Both the position numbers and the translations under genes were made by a program. Below are positions 8,485-18,900 of a stretch of DNA of 64,000 nt, piece by piece. The notes under the pieces are model-generated. The model saw only the letters and a list, made by a program, of their open reading frames with translations. It made no database searches and was not told the DNA's origin. Positions within the stretch are counted from its first letter, which is position 1. Each line of letters starts with the position of its first letter. The stretch lies in contig NZ_FQXQ01000006.1 of assembly GCF_900130035.1 (NCBI RefSeq), forward strand, positions 106,025 to 170,024, given 5' to 3'. This DNA comes from Wenyingzhuangia marina. GTDB taxonomy: Bacteria; Bacteroidota; Bacteroidia; Flavobacteriales; Flavobacteriaceae.

Positions 8485-9381
8485 ATGCTTAAATCAATTC
8501 GTAAACATTTTACTTTGCTCAACAACATATTAAAGTATATGGTGAGTTGTATTGCCTTGTTTTATATTGCATATAGAATTTACACCACTACTTTTAGTGT
8601 TTCAGATCTTTATCATTTTTTAAATCCTGTAATGCTTATTTTTATTATTCTTCTGTCTTTTGGGAATTGGACTTTTGAAATTTTAAAATGGAAAATTGTG
8701 ATTCAGACTTTTGAAAAAATTTCTTTTAAAAAAGCAGCTTATGAAACTTTGGTGGCTTACACCTATGGATTGATTACCCCTTTTAACTCAGGAAATTATT
8801 TCAAAAAAATTCTTTTCTATTCCAAAAAGCACAGTAAAAAAATCGTGTTTTTAAATTTGTCCAAAGGGATTTATCAAATGATGACCACTATTATTTTTGG
8901 AAGTTGGGGAGTTTATTATTTGATGGATAATATTGATGCTAGAGCTTTTAATCAACAAACATTTTTAATTATTACTAGTTTTATAGGATTGATAGTTTTT
9001 GTTGTTTTCAGAAAAAAAATCATCCCATATATTAAAAATATTCCTGTAAAAGTTCACATTCAATTATTTCTGTTTTCGGTAATCAAATTTCTTTTCTTTT
9101 CGTTCTTGTTGATGATCTTATTACATCAATCCAACATAAATTCACTAACATTATATGCAGGTATTTGTGCCATTTATTTATTAAGTTCTTTACTACCCAT
9201 TTTAAATATTTTAGATTTTGCCATTAAAGGAAGTATGGCTCTCTTTATATTGGTTCCTTTAGGATATTCCGAAGCAAATATTTTAATTGCTTATTTTATT
9301 TTATGGATTTGCAACCATGCTGCTCCAGCCATTACAGGAAGTTTTTTACAGTTTTATCATCTTAAAAAAGAACAAATATGA
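8485..9381 (+). CDS. Lysylphosphatidylglycerol synthase-type (flippase-like) membrane protein
   Basis: A 298-aa integral membrane protein with about seven hydrophobic segments, resembling the UPF0104/LPG synthase transmembrane family. In MprF this domain flips lipids; the stand-alone versions are less defined. I see the TPFNSGNYFKKILFY segment and the C-terminal ILDFAIKGSMALF region typical of the Bacteroidota branch. I chose the ATG at 8485 (MLKSIRKHF) over 8470, since the positively charged start then leads into the first helix. It overlaps the following glycosyltransferase by 4 bp (ATGA), so the pair may build and translocate a lipid-linked or membrane glycan. That joint role is inference. 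Confidence 0.78.
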   Translation: MLKSIRKHFTLLNNILKYMVSCIALFYIAYRIYTTTFSVSDLYHFLNPVMLIFIILLSFGNWTFEILKWKIVIQTFEKISFKKAAYETLVAYTYGLITPFNSGNYFKKILFYSKKHSKKIVFLNLSKGIYQMMTTIIFGSWGVYYLMDNIDARAFNQQTFLIITSFIGLIVFVVFRKKIIPYIKNIPVKVHIQLFLFSVIKFLFFSFLLMILLHQSNINSLTLYAGICAIYLLSSLLPILNILDFAIKGSMALFILVPLGYSEANILIAYFILWICNHAAPAITGSFLQFYHLKKEQI

Positions 9382-10460
9382 TTGTCATAATCCTTTATAG
9401 TTTGATGATTCTTCTTTTTATAGTTGGATTGATTCGTCTGCCTAAAACAGAAATTGATAAAACAATTCCTCAAAAAAAAATCAGTATTCTTATCCCATTC
9501 AGAAACGAAGAAAATACTTTGGATGCACTTTTAAAAAGTATTCAACATTTAGAATACAACTCAGATAACTTTGAAATTCTTTTGATTGATGATGAATCTA
9601 CAGACGCTTCTGTAAAAATCATTAAAAGATGGCAAGATAAAATACCAAACCTTAAAATATTAAACAACCATAGAGTAAGTAATTCTCCTAAAAAAGATGC
9701 CATTCAAGTAGGAGTACGAGGTGCTCAATTTGATTTTATCATCACTACAGATGCAGATTGTATACTTCCTAAAAATTGGTTATTGGCTTATAATACCATT
9801 ATTCATCAAAAACAAAGTTTGTTTGTAGCAGGTCCTATTGCACTTAAAACCCAAAAGAATTTTGTAGAACAATATCAAAAATATGACAATCTAAGTTTGA
9901 TAGGAGTTACCATTGGTAGTTTTGGAATTAAACACCCCATGATGTGTAATGCTGCCAATATGGGTTTTGATAAAAATGTTTATTTACAAATGCAATCTCA
10001 TCAAACCAACATTACAAGTGGTGACGATGTTTTTACTCTGGAAAACTTTGTAAAACAATTTCCTAAAAAAGTACATTATTTAAACACTACGGAAGCACTA
10101 GTCGTTACAAAAGCGGAAAACAATTGGAAAAGTGTAATTCAGCAACGTATTCGTTGGGCAGCCAAAAGCACACATTATAAAAGTTTGTTTACCAAAACAA
10201 TTGGATTATTGGTTTTAATCACCCAGTTATTCATCGTATTTGGATTGATGTTAAAACCGCTATTTATTTTTTACTTATTGCTAGTAAAAATCGGAATTGA
10301 CTTTGTCATTATCATTATTACTAGTAAAAAATTAAAACAAAAAATCAGCATTCCACAATACGTATTGACGGGAATACTTTATCCTTTTTTAAATACTTCT
10401 ATAGGAATAAAAGCACTTTTTGGTGGTTATCATTGGAAAGGAAGAAACTTTAAAAGATAA
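9378..10460 (+). CDS. Membrane-anchored family 2 glycosyltransferase
   Basis: A 360-aa GT2 enzyme with an N-terminal membrane segment (about 2-19) and C-terminal helices (about 270-320). The catalytic domain carries SILIPFRNEE, LIDDESTDAS, the metal-binding TTDADC, and the QQRIRWAAKS motif (Q/RxxRW) used by processive or membrane GT2 enzymes. Translation is probably coupled to the preceding flippase-like protein through the ATGA overlap. The acceptor is probably a lipid or cell-envelope glycan; product unknown. Confidence 0.87.
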   Translation: MIVIILYSLMILLFIVGLIRLPKTEIDKTIPQKKISILIPFRNEENTLDALLKSIQHLEYNSDNFEILLIDDESTDASVKIIKRWQDKIPNLKILNNHRVSNSPKKDAIQVGVRGAQFDFIITTDADCILPKNWLLAYNTIIHQKQSLFVAGPIALKTQKNFVEQYQKYDNLSLIGVTIGSFGIKHPMMCNAANMGFDKNVYLQMQSHQTNITSGDDVFTLENFVKQFPKKVHYLNTTEALVVTKAENNWKSVIQQRIRWAAKSTHYKSLFTKTIGLLVLITQLFIVFGLMLKPLFIFYLLLVKIGIDFVIIIITSKKLKQKISIPQYVLTGILYPFLNTSIGIKALFGGYHWKGRNFKR

Positions 10461-10470
10461 AATTATTATA

Positions 10471-10878
10471 ATGGAAATTAAACTTTACAAATTAAATCTT
10501 AATTCAAGAGAAAAAAAATTATCTCCTTATACTTTAACAATAGAAGGAAGACAAATAACATATTTTAACATTCATAAAGAACATACTAAAAGTATTGTTG
10601 AAACAAAATTTTATACATTTGAACGCGACAACAAATACAAACATCGCTTCAAAAATTTAAAACTAAATTATCGATTTATGATAAATGGAAATGACGAATG
10701 GGAAGATGACTCAATTGCTTTCCTTCAAGGTTATGTTAGGCTAAATTTTTATCAAATAGTAAAATTAAACTGGATACATAACAAAAGTTGGATTCAAAAA
10801 CCTGAAAATATAAAATGGTTAATCAGTATACCAATCTCTATATTTACTGCTTATGTGACATCCAAATTAACATCTTAG
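10471..10878 (+). CDS. Hypothetical protein with C-terminal membrane anchor
   Basis: A 135-aa protein I do not recognise. The N-terminal two thirds are polar and rich in Lys, Tyr and Asn with apparent beta-strands. A hydrophobic segment at the extreme C-terminus (WLISIPISIFTAYVTSKL) looks like a tail anchor. I chose the ATG at 10471; the frame opens earlier, but that part lies inside the glycosyltransferase gene. It is only 10 bp after that gene. The lack of a known family and the richer A+T suggest an accessory gene added to the operon. It could also be a fast-evolving lineage-specific protein. Confidence 0.6.
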   Translation: MEIKLYKLNLNSREKKLSPYTLTIEGRQITYFNIHKEHTKSIVETKFYTFERDNKYKHRFKNLKLNYRFMINGNDEWEDDSIAFLQGYVRLNFYQIVKLNWIHNKSWIQKPENIKWLISIPISIFTAYVTSKLTS

Positions 10879-10879
10879 C

Positions 10880-11014
10880 TTACTTCCCCAAAAACTGAGC
10901 AATTAAAGTATCCGCATTTTTTAACAAATACAACACAAAAAACAACACGGCTACTAATAAAATAACTCTAAGTCTGTTTGGCTTTTTTCTTTTTGGTCTT
11001 GTAAACTCTGTCAT
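10880..11014 (-). CDS. Small single-pass membrane protein (44 aa)
   Basis: A short open frame on the minus strand from the ATG at 11014 to TAA at 10880. It begins MTEFTRPKRKKPNRLR, then has a hydrophobic helix (about 17-31, VILLVAVLFFVLYLL), and ends in a short polar tail. The basic N-terminus before the helix predicts an N-in orientation. Its ATG is only 2 nt after the mnmD stop codon, so it is likely translationally coupled to mnmD. Its codons look like real coding sequence (RPKRKK, AQFLGK) rather than random AT-rich translation. Function unknown. Confidence 0.72.
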   Translation of the reverse strand: MTEFTRPKRKKPNRLRVILLVAVLFFVLYLLKNADTLIAQFLGK

Positions 11015-11016
11015 AT

Positions 11017-11682
11017 TTATATTTTTTTAGTACCTCTTAACATTTCTCTTTTCCCTGGAGGGCCAGGCAATCTTTCAACTTCAAAACCTACAGTTTGCAT
11101 AGCTCTACGCACACTTCCTTTGGCTGCATACGTTACTATTTTCCCACCTGGTTTTAAGGCGGTAAACATCAAAGCAAAAATTTCTTCAGTCCACAAATCT
11201 GGTTGCACTCTAGCTCCAAAAGCATCAAAATAAATCAAATCAAATGCATCTACATCGTGTAAATTGTGGAAAAACATCTGACGTTTGGTCAACCTAAAAT
11301 TAGGCGTTACCTCTTGTGGTTTGTTCCAAGAAGTTAAGTGCATCTCCTCAAACTTGTGCGATAAATTCCTAGTATCTAATTCCGACACATAGTTCAAAGC
11401 CAACAATTCATCTTCTCTAACAGGATAAGCCTCTACACCAACATAATCTATTTTACGTTGATCTTTAGCCGTTTCTAACATGGTAATAAAGGCATTCAAT
11501 CCTGTACCAAAACCAATTTCAAGAATAGAAAAATCATCTTTTTCCATAGATTTATACCCCATCTCAATAAACACATGATAGGCCTCTTGAATAGCACCAT
11601 GCGTGGAATGATAATTCTCGTTCCATGCAGGGAGGTGAATCGTAGTAGATCCATCAGATGTTATGATAATTTGTCTTTTCAA
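11017..11682 (-). CDS. mnmD: tRNA 5-methylaminomethyl-2-thiouridine methyltransferase MnmD
   Basis: A 221-aa SAM-dependent methyltransferase that completes wobble-uridine modification (nm5s2U to mnm5s2U). In gammaproteobacteria this is the N-terminal half of MnmC; many Bacteroidota have it as a stand-alone protein. The SAM-binding motif is EIGFGTGLNAF (about 55-65). The family-specific YFDAFGARVQPDLW and a C-terminal PGPPGKREMLRG are both intact. It is divergent from ilvE and probably co-expressed with the 44-aa membrane protein downstream. Confidence 0.9.
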   Translation of the reverse strand: MKRQIIITSDGSTTIHLPAWNENYHSTHGAIQEAYHVFIEMGYKSMEKDDFSILEIGFGTGLNAFITMLETAKDQRKIDYVGVEAYPVREDELLALNYVSELDTRNLSHKFEEMHLTSWNKPQEVTPNFRLTKRQMFFHNLHDVDAFDLIYFDAFGARVQPDLWTEEIFALMFTALKPGGKIVTYAAKGSVRRAMQTVGFEVERLPGPPGKREMLRGTKKI

Positions 11683-11701
11683 AACAGTTGGTTTATGGCA
11701 G

Positions 11702-11709
11702 CAAATATA
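11702..11709 (-). promoter_or_regulatory. -7 box of mnmD
   Basis: TATATTTG on the minus strand, 19 nt before the mnmD ATG. No clear -33 element. Confidence 0.5.
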
Positions 11710-11742
11710 TACATTAATATACTTTGTTAAAAAGTGTTTTTA

Positions 11743-11775
11743 TTGCATACTTTACAATTTTTATATTTACTTTTG
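11743..11775 (+). promoter_or_regulatory. Promoter of ilvE
   Basis: -7 box TACTTTTG at 11768-11775, with a TTG at 11743-11745 (22-nt spacing, slightly long). It lies inside the longer open frame that begins at 11734, which supports the downstream ATG as the true start. Confidence 0.5.
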
Positions 11776-11808
11776 TTCTCTATAAATATTTTTTTTACAA
11801 ACGAAATC

Positions 11809-12882
11809 ATGGGAATTAACAACCAGAACATCACGATTAAAAAATCTACTACCACAAAAATTAATGAGGTAGATTTTAGCAATTTATCGTTTGGAGAAAA
11901 CTTTACAGATCACATGTTTGAATGTGATTATATTGATGGGAAATGGACAAATGCACAAATTAGACCTTATGGTCCTATTTCTCTAGACCCATCAGCTAAA
12001 GTATTCCATTACGGTCAAGCAATTTTTGAAGGAATGAAAGCCTACAAGTCTGTCGATGGTGCCGTCTGGTTATTTAGACCTGAAGATAACTTAATCAGAT
12101 TAAACAAATCTGCTGTGCGTTTGGCAATTCCTGAATTTCCTAAAGATTTATTCTTTGATGGAATGGAGTTGTTGTTAAATATTGATAAAGAATGGATACA
12201 AACTACTGAAGGTAGTTCTATGTACATCCGTCCTTTTATTATTGCTACAGAGCCAGGAGTTTCGGCTTCGCCAGCAAAGCGTTATAAATTTATGTTTATT
12301 TTATCTCCAGCACAATCTTACTACAGCGGAGAAGTAAAAGTATTATTTGCTGATAAATTTAGCCGTTCTGCAAGTGGAGGGGTTGGATTTGCTAAATGTG
12401 CAGGAAACTACGCAGGGCAATTCTATCCTACAAAATTAGCGAACGAAGCAGGTTATCAACAAGTAGTATGGACAGATTCTAGTACTCACGAAAAATTAGA
12501 AGAAGCGGGAACAATGAACGTTTTCTTTAGAGTCGGTGATACTTTAATTACAGCTCCAACTTCCGACAGAATCTTGGATGGTATTACACGTAAAAGTGTA
12601 ATTGCTATTGCAGAAAAAGAAGGATACAACGTTGAAGTAAGAGATATTTCTGTTTACGAAATTGAAGAAGCTGCAAAAAACGGAACTTTATTAGAAATGT
12701 TTGGAGCAGGTACAGCAGCGGTTATCAACCCTATTGTAAGTTTTCATTTTAAAGGAAATGATTATGATCTTCCTAAGTTAGAAAACAGTTATGCTTCAAT
12801 TATTAAAAAGAAAATTACCGACATTCAAACAGGTAAAGCAGAAGATCCATTTGGTTGGAAATATGCTGTAAGGTCTATTTAA
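11809..12882 (+). CDS. ilvE: Branched-chain-amino-acid aminotransferase
   Basis: A 357-aa fold-type IV PLP enzyme that interconverts leucine, isoleucine and valine with their 2-keto acids. Recognisable segments are the [11 protein letters not shown] loop, the PLP region [14 protein letters not shown] with the Schiff-base Lys, [10 protein letters not shown] and the C-terminal [11 protein letters not shown]. The ATG at 11809 (MGINNQN) is preferred over 11734, because the upstream extension is a hydrophobic artefact covering the promoter, and 357 aa is the usual length. A terminator follows directly. Confidence 0.94.
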   Translation: MGINNQNITIKKSTTTKINEVDFSNLSFGENFTDHMFECDYIDGKWTNAQIRPYGPISLDPSAKVFHYGQAIFEGMKAYKSVDGAVWLFRPEDNLIRLNKSAVRLAIPEFPKDLFFDGMELLLNIDKEWIQTTEGSSMYIRPFIIATEPGVSASPAKRYKFMFILSPAQSYYSGEVKVLFADKFSRSASGGVGFAKCAGNYAGQFYPTKLANEAGYQQVVWTDSSTHEKLEEAGTMNVFFRVGDTLITAPTSDRILDGITRKSVIAIAEKEGYNVEVRDISVYEIEEAAKNGTLLEMFGAGTAAVINPIVSFHFKGNDYDLPKLENSYASIIKKKITDIQTGKAEDPFGWKYAVRSI

Positions 12883-12903
12883 AAAAACAGACTCATAAAA
12901 CTC

Positions 12904-12929
12904 AAAAGAGCCTAATAGGCTCTTTTTTT
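12904..12929 (+). terminator. Terminator of ilvE
   Basis: Stem AAAGAGCCT/AGGCTCTTT with a 3-nt loop AAT, continuing into a T run. Confidence 0.85.
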
Positions 12930-12930
12930 G

Positions 12931-12938
12931 TAAATTTG
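12931..12938 (+). promoter_or_regulatory. -7 box of nadAB
   Basis: TAAATTTG, immediately after the ilvE terminator T-run and 18 nt before the nadA ATG. Confidence 0.5.
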
Positions 12939-12956
12939 TACTTCAAAACTAATGTA

Positions 12957-13955
12957 ATGGACACTTTAGCAAAAGCAAAAGAAAACTTAAACAATAAAGG
13001 TTTTTTAGATATTGAGACCAAAGATACTACAGATTATGTAGCGGAAATCAATCGATTAAAAAAGGAGAAAAATGCTGTCATCTTAGCCCACTATTATCAG
13101 GAAGAAGCCATTCAAGATATTGCTGATTTTGTAGGAGATAGTTTACAACTAGCCCAAGAAGCAGCAAAAACTGATGCAGATGTGATTGTATTTTGCGGGG
13201 TTCATTTTATGGCAGAAACTGCTAAAATTTTAAACCCTAAGAAAAAGGTTTTATTACCAGATTTAAAAGCTGGTTGTTCTTTGGCAGATTCTTGTCCACC
13301 AGAAGAATTTAAAGCTTTTAAAGCCAAGTATCCTGACCACAAAGTAGTAACATACATCAACTGTTCTGCTGAAATTAAAACAATGAGTGATATTGTTTGT
13401 ACTTCATCAAATGCAGTAAAAATCATCAACTCTTTTCCAAAAGATCAAAAAATCATCTTTGCTCCAGATAAAAACTTAGGAGATTATTTAAACAAAGAAA
13501 CTGGTAGAGACATGGTTTTATGGGATGGAGCTTGTATGGTACACGAAGCTTTTTCTATTGAAAAATTATTGACTCTGGCTGCAGAACACCCTGATGCTGA
13601 AATTATTGCACATCCAGAATCTCCTTCACATATTTTAAAAACAGCAAGCTATATTGGTTCTACTGCTGGTTTGTTAAAATATGCTAGAGAGAGTAAAAAA
13701 GATAAATTTATTGTAGCTACCGAAGCAGGTATTTTACATGAAATGATAAAACAAGTGCCTAACAAGCATTTGATTCCTGCCCCTGCAGAAGAAGACAATA
13801 GTTGTGCTTGTAGCGAATGTTTTTACATGAGAATGAACACCATGAAAAAGTTATTCTTATGTTTAGAACATGAATTACCAGCTATAGAAGTTGATGAAAA
13901 ATTAGCAGCTGATGCTTTGCTACCTATCGAAAGAATGTTAGCACTTTCTAAATAA
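12957..13955 (+). CDS. nadA: Quinolinate synthase NadA
   Basis: A 332-aa iron-sulfur enzyme that condenses iminoaspartate with dihydroxyacetone phosphate to make quinolinate for NAD. Visible features are [10 protein letters not shown] near 44-53, cysteine-bearing segments [11 protein letters not shown] (Cys80), GCSLADSC (107-113), VCTSSNA, and the C-terminal CACSECFYM; the family binds a 4Fe-4S cluster through three of these. The ATG at 12957 is used; the frame upstream overlaps ilvE and its terminator. nadB follows after 3 bp, so the two enzymes of de novo quinolinate synthesis form an operon. Confidence 0.95.
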   Translation: MDTLAKAKENLNNKGFLDIETKDTTDYVAEINRLKKEKNAVILAHYYQEEAIQDIADFVGDSLQLAQEAAKTDADVIVFCGVHFMAETAKILNPKKKVLLPDLKAGCSLADSCPPEEFKAFKAKYPDHKVVTYINCSAEIKTMSDIVCTSSNAVKIINSFPKDQKIIFAPDKNLGDYLNKETGRDMVLWDGACMVHEAFSIEKLLTLAAEHPDAEIIAHPESPSHILKTASYIGSTAGLLKYARESKKDKFIVATEAGILHEMIKQVPNKHLIPAPAEEDNSCACSECFYMRMNTMKKLFLCLEHELPAIEVDEKLAADALLPIERMLALSK

Positions 13956-13958
13956 AAT

Positions 13959-15548
13959 ATGATTAAAACAGATTTTCTAGTCATCGGTTCTGGAATTGCA
14001 GGACTTTCTTATGCACTAAAAGTTGCGAATCACTTTAAAGATGCTCAAGTTATTTTGGTAACAAAAGCAGAAAAAGAAGAAAGCAACACCAAATATGCTC
14101 AAGGTGGTATTGCTACAGTAACCAATACTGATACTGATTCTTTTGAACAACACATTCAAGACACCTTAATTGCTGGTGATGGTTTGTGTGATGAAGCTGT
14201 GGTGAGAATGGTGGTTGAAGAAGCTCCTAAAAGATTAGAAGAACTCATTGCTTGGGGAACAAAATTTGATAAAACCAATCAAGGTGATTACAGTTTAGGA
14301 CGTGAAGGAGGACATTCTCAAAATAGAATTTTACATCATAAAGATGTGACTGGTTCTGAGATTGCTCGTGCTTTGTTAGAAGCTGTAGATAAAATTCCAA
14401 ACATCACTTTATTAGAAGATCATTTTACTATAGATTTTATTACCGATCATCATATTCTAAGAGCACAAGGTCACGAAAAAACTGTGACTCACAGAGATGA
14501 AATTACCTGTTACGGTGCTTATGTGTTAGATGAAAAAACACAAGAAATAAAAACCATTCAAGCAAAAGCAACTTTGTTAGCAGCTGGTGGTAGCGGTCAA
14601 GTTTATAGAACTACAACCAATCCTAAAATTGCAACAGGTGATGGAATTGCCATGGCTTATAGAGCCAAAGCAAAAGTTCAAGATATTGAATTTATTCAGT
14701 TTCACCCAACTGCTTTACATCAAGAACCTGCCCAATCTCCTGCCTTTTTAATTACAGAAGCAGTTCGTGGGGAAGGTGGAATCTTAAGAAACATTCACGG
14801 AGAACGTTTCATGGAAAAATATGACGATCGTTTAGAATTAGCTCCAAGAGATGTTGTAGCCAGAGCGATTGATACCGAGTTAAAATTAACAGGTGAAGAT
14901 TATGTGTATTTAGATTGTAAACACATCGACCCAGATCATTTTGTAAATCATTTTCCAAACATTACCAAAAAATGTAAATCTTTAGGTATTGATGTACATA
15001 AAGACTTTATTCCTGTAACGCCTGCTGCACATTATATATGTGGTGGTGTGGCTGTAAATATGAATGGAGAGACTACTATAGAAAATTTATACGCTTGTGG
15101 AGAATGTTCCAGAACAGGTTTGCATGGAGCCAATAGATTAGCTTCAAATTCTTTGATAGAAGCCGTAGTTTATGCGCACAAAAGTTTTGAACACATCCTT
15201 ACAAAATTTAATTCTTTAACTTTTAGAGATGATATTCCTGACTGGGATGATACAGATACTTCTCAAAACAAAGAAAACATTTTAATTACTCACGATAGAA
15301 AAGACATTCAAAAAATCATGAGTAATTATGTAGGTATTGTTCGTTCTGATGAGCGTTTACAAAGGGCTGCTAACAGGTTAGATATACTATATCAAGAAAA
15401 TAAAGAACTATATAAAAAAGCAAAACTTTCTGTACCCATTTGTGAGTTAAGAAATATGATTACGAATGCTTATTTAATCATACAAGCTTCTATGGAACGT
15501 AAAGAAAATAAAGGGGGATTTTATAATCAAGATTGCTCAAAATCATAA
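13959..15548 (+). CDS. nadB: L-aspartate oxidase NadB
   Basis: A 529-aa FAD enzyme that oxidises L-aspartate to iminoaspartate, the substrate of NadA. The FAD-binding GSGIAGLSYAL is at the N-terminus. SNTKYAQGGIA, GREGGHSQNRILHH and the HPTAL and RGEGG segments match the aspartate oxidase/succinate dehydrogenase flavoprotein family. The C-terminal helical domain is present to the end (ELRNMITNAYLI). It sits 3 bp after nadA. Its last 16 bp overlap only an artefactual extension of the next frame. Confidence 0.95.
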   Translation: MIKTDFLVIGSGIAGLSYALKVANHFKDAQVILVTKAEKEESNTKYAQGGIATVTNTDTDSFEQHIQDTLIAGDGLCDEAVVRMVVEEAPKRLEELIAWGTKFDKTNQGDYSLGREGGHSQNRILHHKDVTGSEIARALLEAVDKIPNITLLEDHFTIDFITDHHILRAQGHEKTVTHRDEITCYGAYVLDEKTQEIKTIQAKATLLAAGGSGQVYRTTTNPKIATGDGIAMAYRAKAKVQDIEFIQFHPTALHQEPAQSPAFLITEAVRGEGGILRNIHGERFMEKYDDRLELAPRDVVARAIDTELKLTGEDYVYLDCKHIDPDHFVNHFPNITKKCKSLGIDVHKDFIPVTPAAHYICGGVAVNMNGETTIENLYACGECSRTGLHGANRLASNSLIEAVVYAHKSFEHILTKFNSLTFRDDIPDWDDTDTSQNKENILITHDRKDIQKIMSNYVGIVRSDERLQRAANRLDILYQENKELYKKAKLSVPICELRNMITNAYLIIQASMERKENKGGFYNQDCSKS

Positions 15549-15568
15549 AAAACAATATCTTTATACGG

Positions 15569-15889
15569 ATGAGATTTTTAGCATACTTACTTTCTTTAAT
15601 CGTTTTTGTCATGATAGCACTACCATGCACAGATAGTATTTTTGATTCTATAAACAAAAGTGTAAGTACTGAAATTCACGAATCTCATCAAGAACATTCA
15701 CAAGATATTCATGATGAATGTACCCCACTTTGTACCTGTAATTGTTGTGGGACTTCTATTACTCTCCCTGTTTTAATTACGTTTAAACAAAATAATCTCA
15801 AAAATTACGACACTTGTAATTTTTTCTACGCTTACCATTATCATTATAAATTTGCCAAAGGTCTTTGGCACCCACCAAACATTGGTTAA
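15569..15889 (+). CDS. Small Cys/His-rich exported protein (DUF6660-like)
   Basis: A 106-aa protein with an N-terminal hydrophobic signal or anchor (about 3-20), then a soluble part with HESHQEHSQDIHDE followed by CTPLCTCNCCG, a dense His and Cys cluster suited to metal binding. The C-terminus is GLWHPPNIG. I chose the ATG at 15569, where a typical signal sequence begins. Similar small proteins sit directly ahead of CzcA/CusA operons in other flavobacteria (my recollection of DUF6660). It is 61 bp before czcA and likely in the same unit. A periplasmic metal chaperone or sensor is a reasonable guess, unproven. Confidence 0.72.
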   Translation: MRFLAYLLSLIVFVMIALPCTDSIFDSINKSVSTEIHESHQEHSQDIHDECTPLCTCNCCGTSITLPVLITFKQNNLKNYDTCNFFYAYHYHYKFAKGLWHPPNIG

Positions 15890-15950
15890 ACCATTTTAGT
15901 AGGACAAGTACGTCTTGTCATCACATAAAGTTTAACCAAATACAACAAAC

Positions 15951-18900
15951 ATGTTTGATAAAATCATAGCTTATTCGGTTAAGAATAAGTTCATCATAGG
16001 GCTATTTATGTTAGCGCTAACCATTTGGGGTGTCTATTCTTTAAGACAAATCCCTATTGATGCCGTTCCTGACATCACTAACAATCAGATTCAAATTATT
16101 ACGGTAAGTCCTACCTTGGCAACACAAGAAGTAGAACAATTTATAACCACTCCTATTGAATTGTCTTTGCAAAGTCTACAAAAAACAGAAGAGATTCGTT
16201 CCATTTCTCGTTTTGGATTGTCTGTAATTACCGTCGTTTTTCAAGAAGATTATGATATTTATCTGGCCAGACAATTGGTCAGTGAACGATTAAAAGAAGC
16301 TCAAAGCAACATTCCTAACGGATTAGGAACGCCAGAAATGGCTCCTATTTCTACAGGATTGGGAGAAATCTATCAATACGTAGTAAGACCTAAAAAAGGT
16401 TTTAAAGAACAATATTCAGCAAGTGATTTAAGAACCATACAAGATTGGATTGTAAAAAGACAATTGTTAGGAATTGAAGGAGTTGCTGAAATTAACTCCA
16501 TGGGAGGTTACTTAAAACAATACGAAGTAGCTATTGATCCAATGGTTTTAAAATCAATGAATTTAAACATCACCAATATTTTTGATGCTCTAGAAAAAAG
16601 TAATGAAAATACCGGTGGAGCTTACATAGAAAAAAAACCAAACACCTATTACATCCGTGCAAAAGGAATTGCAAAATCTTTAGAAGATATTGGAAATATT
16701 GTGATTCAAAAACAAAACAACACTCCTATTTTAATTAAAGATGTGGCAACGGTTCACTTTGGAAAAGCTCCAAGATATGGAGCTTTGGTTCGTGATGGTG
16801 AAGAAGTGGTCGGTGGAAAAGTAATGATGTTTAAAGGAGCGAATTCTGCAGAAGTGACAGAATTGGTTAAACAAAGAGTTATTCAAATCCAGAAATCTTT
16901 ACCTGAAGGTGTTATCGTAGAACCTTATTTGGTTAGAGATAAATTAATTTCTACAGCCATAGGAACCGTGGAAAAAAACCTCATTGAAGGAGGTTTAATT
17001 GTCATCTTCATTCTTGTTTTATTATTAGGAAACTGGAGAGCTGGATTGATTGTGGCCTCGGTAATTCCTTTTGCTATGTTGTTTGCCATCTCTATGATGA
17101 ACTTATTAGGAATTTCTGCCAACTTAATGAGTTTAGGAGCCATTGATTTTGGATTGATTGTAGATGGAGCCGTGATTATTGTAGAAGCGATTGTACACAG
17201 GTTACAAATAAAACATGCTGGAAAGCAACTGACAAAAAAAATGATGAATAAAGAAGTTATTACTTCTTCACAAAAAATTAGAAGTTCTGCAGCCTTTGGA
17301 GAAATCATCATTTTAATGGTTTACATTCCCATTTTAGCATTGGTAGGTATTGAAGGAAAAATGTTTAAACCTATGGCACAAACCGTGATGCTAGCCATTG
17401 CAGGAGCTTTAATTTTATCTTTGACTTATGTTCCTATGATGGCTTCCCTATTTTTAAATAAAAACATTACCTCTAAAACAACCTTTGCCGACAAACTGAT
17501 TGATGCTGTTCAAAAAAGATATCAACCTGTTTTAGAAAAAGCTTTAAAACATCAAAAGAAATTTATGGGAGGTACTATTGCTGTTTTCTTAATTACCTTA
17601 TTGGTTTTTACTAAAATGGGAGGAGAGTTTATTCCTACTTTGGAAGAAGGAGATTTGGCTATGCAACAAATTTTACCGCCTGGAAGCTCCTTAACACAAA
17701 GTATTGAAACTGCTAAACGAATTCAGAACAAGTTGATGAAAGAGTTTCCTGAAATAGAAGATATTGTAGCCAATATAGGATCTGCTGAAATTCCTACCGA
17801 CCCGATGCCTGTAGAAATCGCAGATTACACTTTGGTAATGAAACCTAAAAAAGAATGGACCTCAGCAGAAAACAGACAAGATTTATTTGAAAAAATTGAG
17901 ACTTCTTTACAAGATATTCCTGGAGTTGGTTATGAATTTTCTCAACCCATTCAGCTTCGTTTTAATGAGTTGATGACCGGAACCAAAGCAGACATCGCTA
18001 TTAAATTATTTGGTGATGATTTAGATCTGTTGTATAACAAAGCCAAAGAATCAGAAAAAATTATTAAACAAATTCCAGGTGTTGGAACTATAAATGTTGA
18101 GCAAACTATAGGAATGCCTCAAATTATTATTGAATACCAATATTCAAAATTGGCTCAGTACGGTTTACATATCCAAGATGTTAACAAAATTATTAGAACT
18201 GCATTTGCAGGAGAAAAAGCCGGAATTATTTACGAAGGAGAAAAAAGATTTGACTTGGTCGTTCGACTAAATGAAAATTCAAGAGCAGAAATAGATGATC
18301 TACAGAACCTGTTTATTTCATTAGATGATGGAAATCAAATTCCGTTAAGTACTATTGCTAACATTCAACTGAAAGATGCTCCTATGCAAATTTCTAGAGA
18401 AAACACCAATAGACGAATTGTAATTGGAGTAAATGTAGGCGATACTGATGTAGAAACTTTGGTTACTCAAATTCAAGAAAAATTAGATAGTGAATTAGAA
18501 CTACCCTCTGGATATTATTTTACTTATGGAGGACAGTTTGAAAATTTAAAAGCGGCTAATGCTCGTTTATCAGTGGCATTACCAATTGCTTTGGCATTAA
18601 TTTTCATCCTGCTTTATTTTACATTTGGATCTTTTAAACAAGCTCTTTTAATTTTTACAGCCATTCCATTATCTGCCATTGGTGGTGTTTGGGCATTACA
18701 ATTAAGAGGAATGCCCTTTAGTATCTCAGCAGGAATTGGATTTATTGCTTTGTTTGGAGTAGCCGTATTAAACGGAATTGTATTGATTGGTTATTTAAAC
18801 CAACTAAAAAAAGAAGGAATGGAAAATGTATATGATAGAATTTTAGAAGGAACCAAAGTCCGTTTAAGACCTGTAATTTTAACCGCTTCCGTTGCTTCAT

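Noticed and set aside
12855..12956. N-terminal extension of NadA
   Set aside because: It overlaps ilvE and its terminator and encodes a Cys/Lys-rich stretch unlike NadA; the -7 box also lies inside it.
16925..17311. 128-aa frame opposite the CzcA gene
   Set aside because: It is antisense to a clear transporter helix region; the composition mirrors hydrophobic codons and has no start context.
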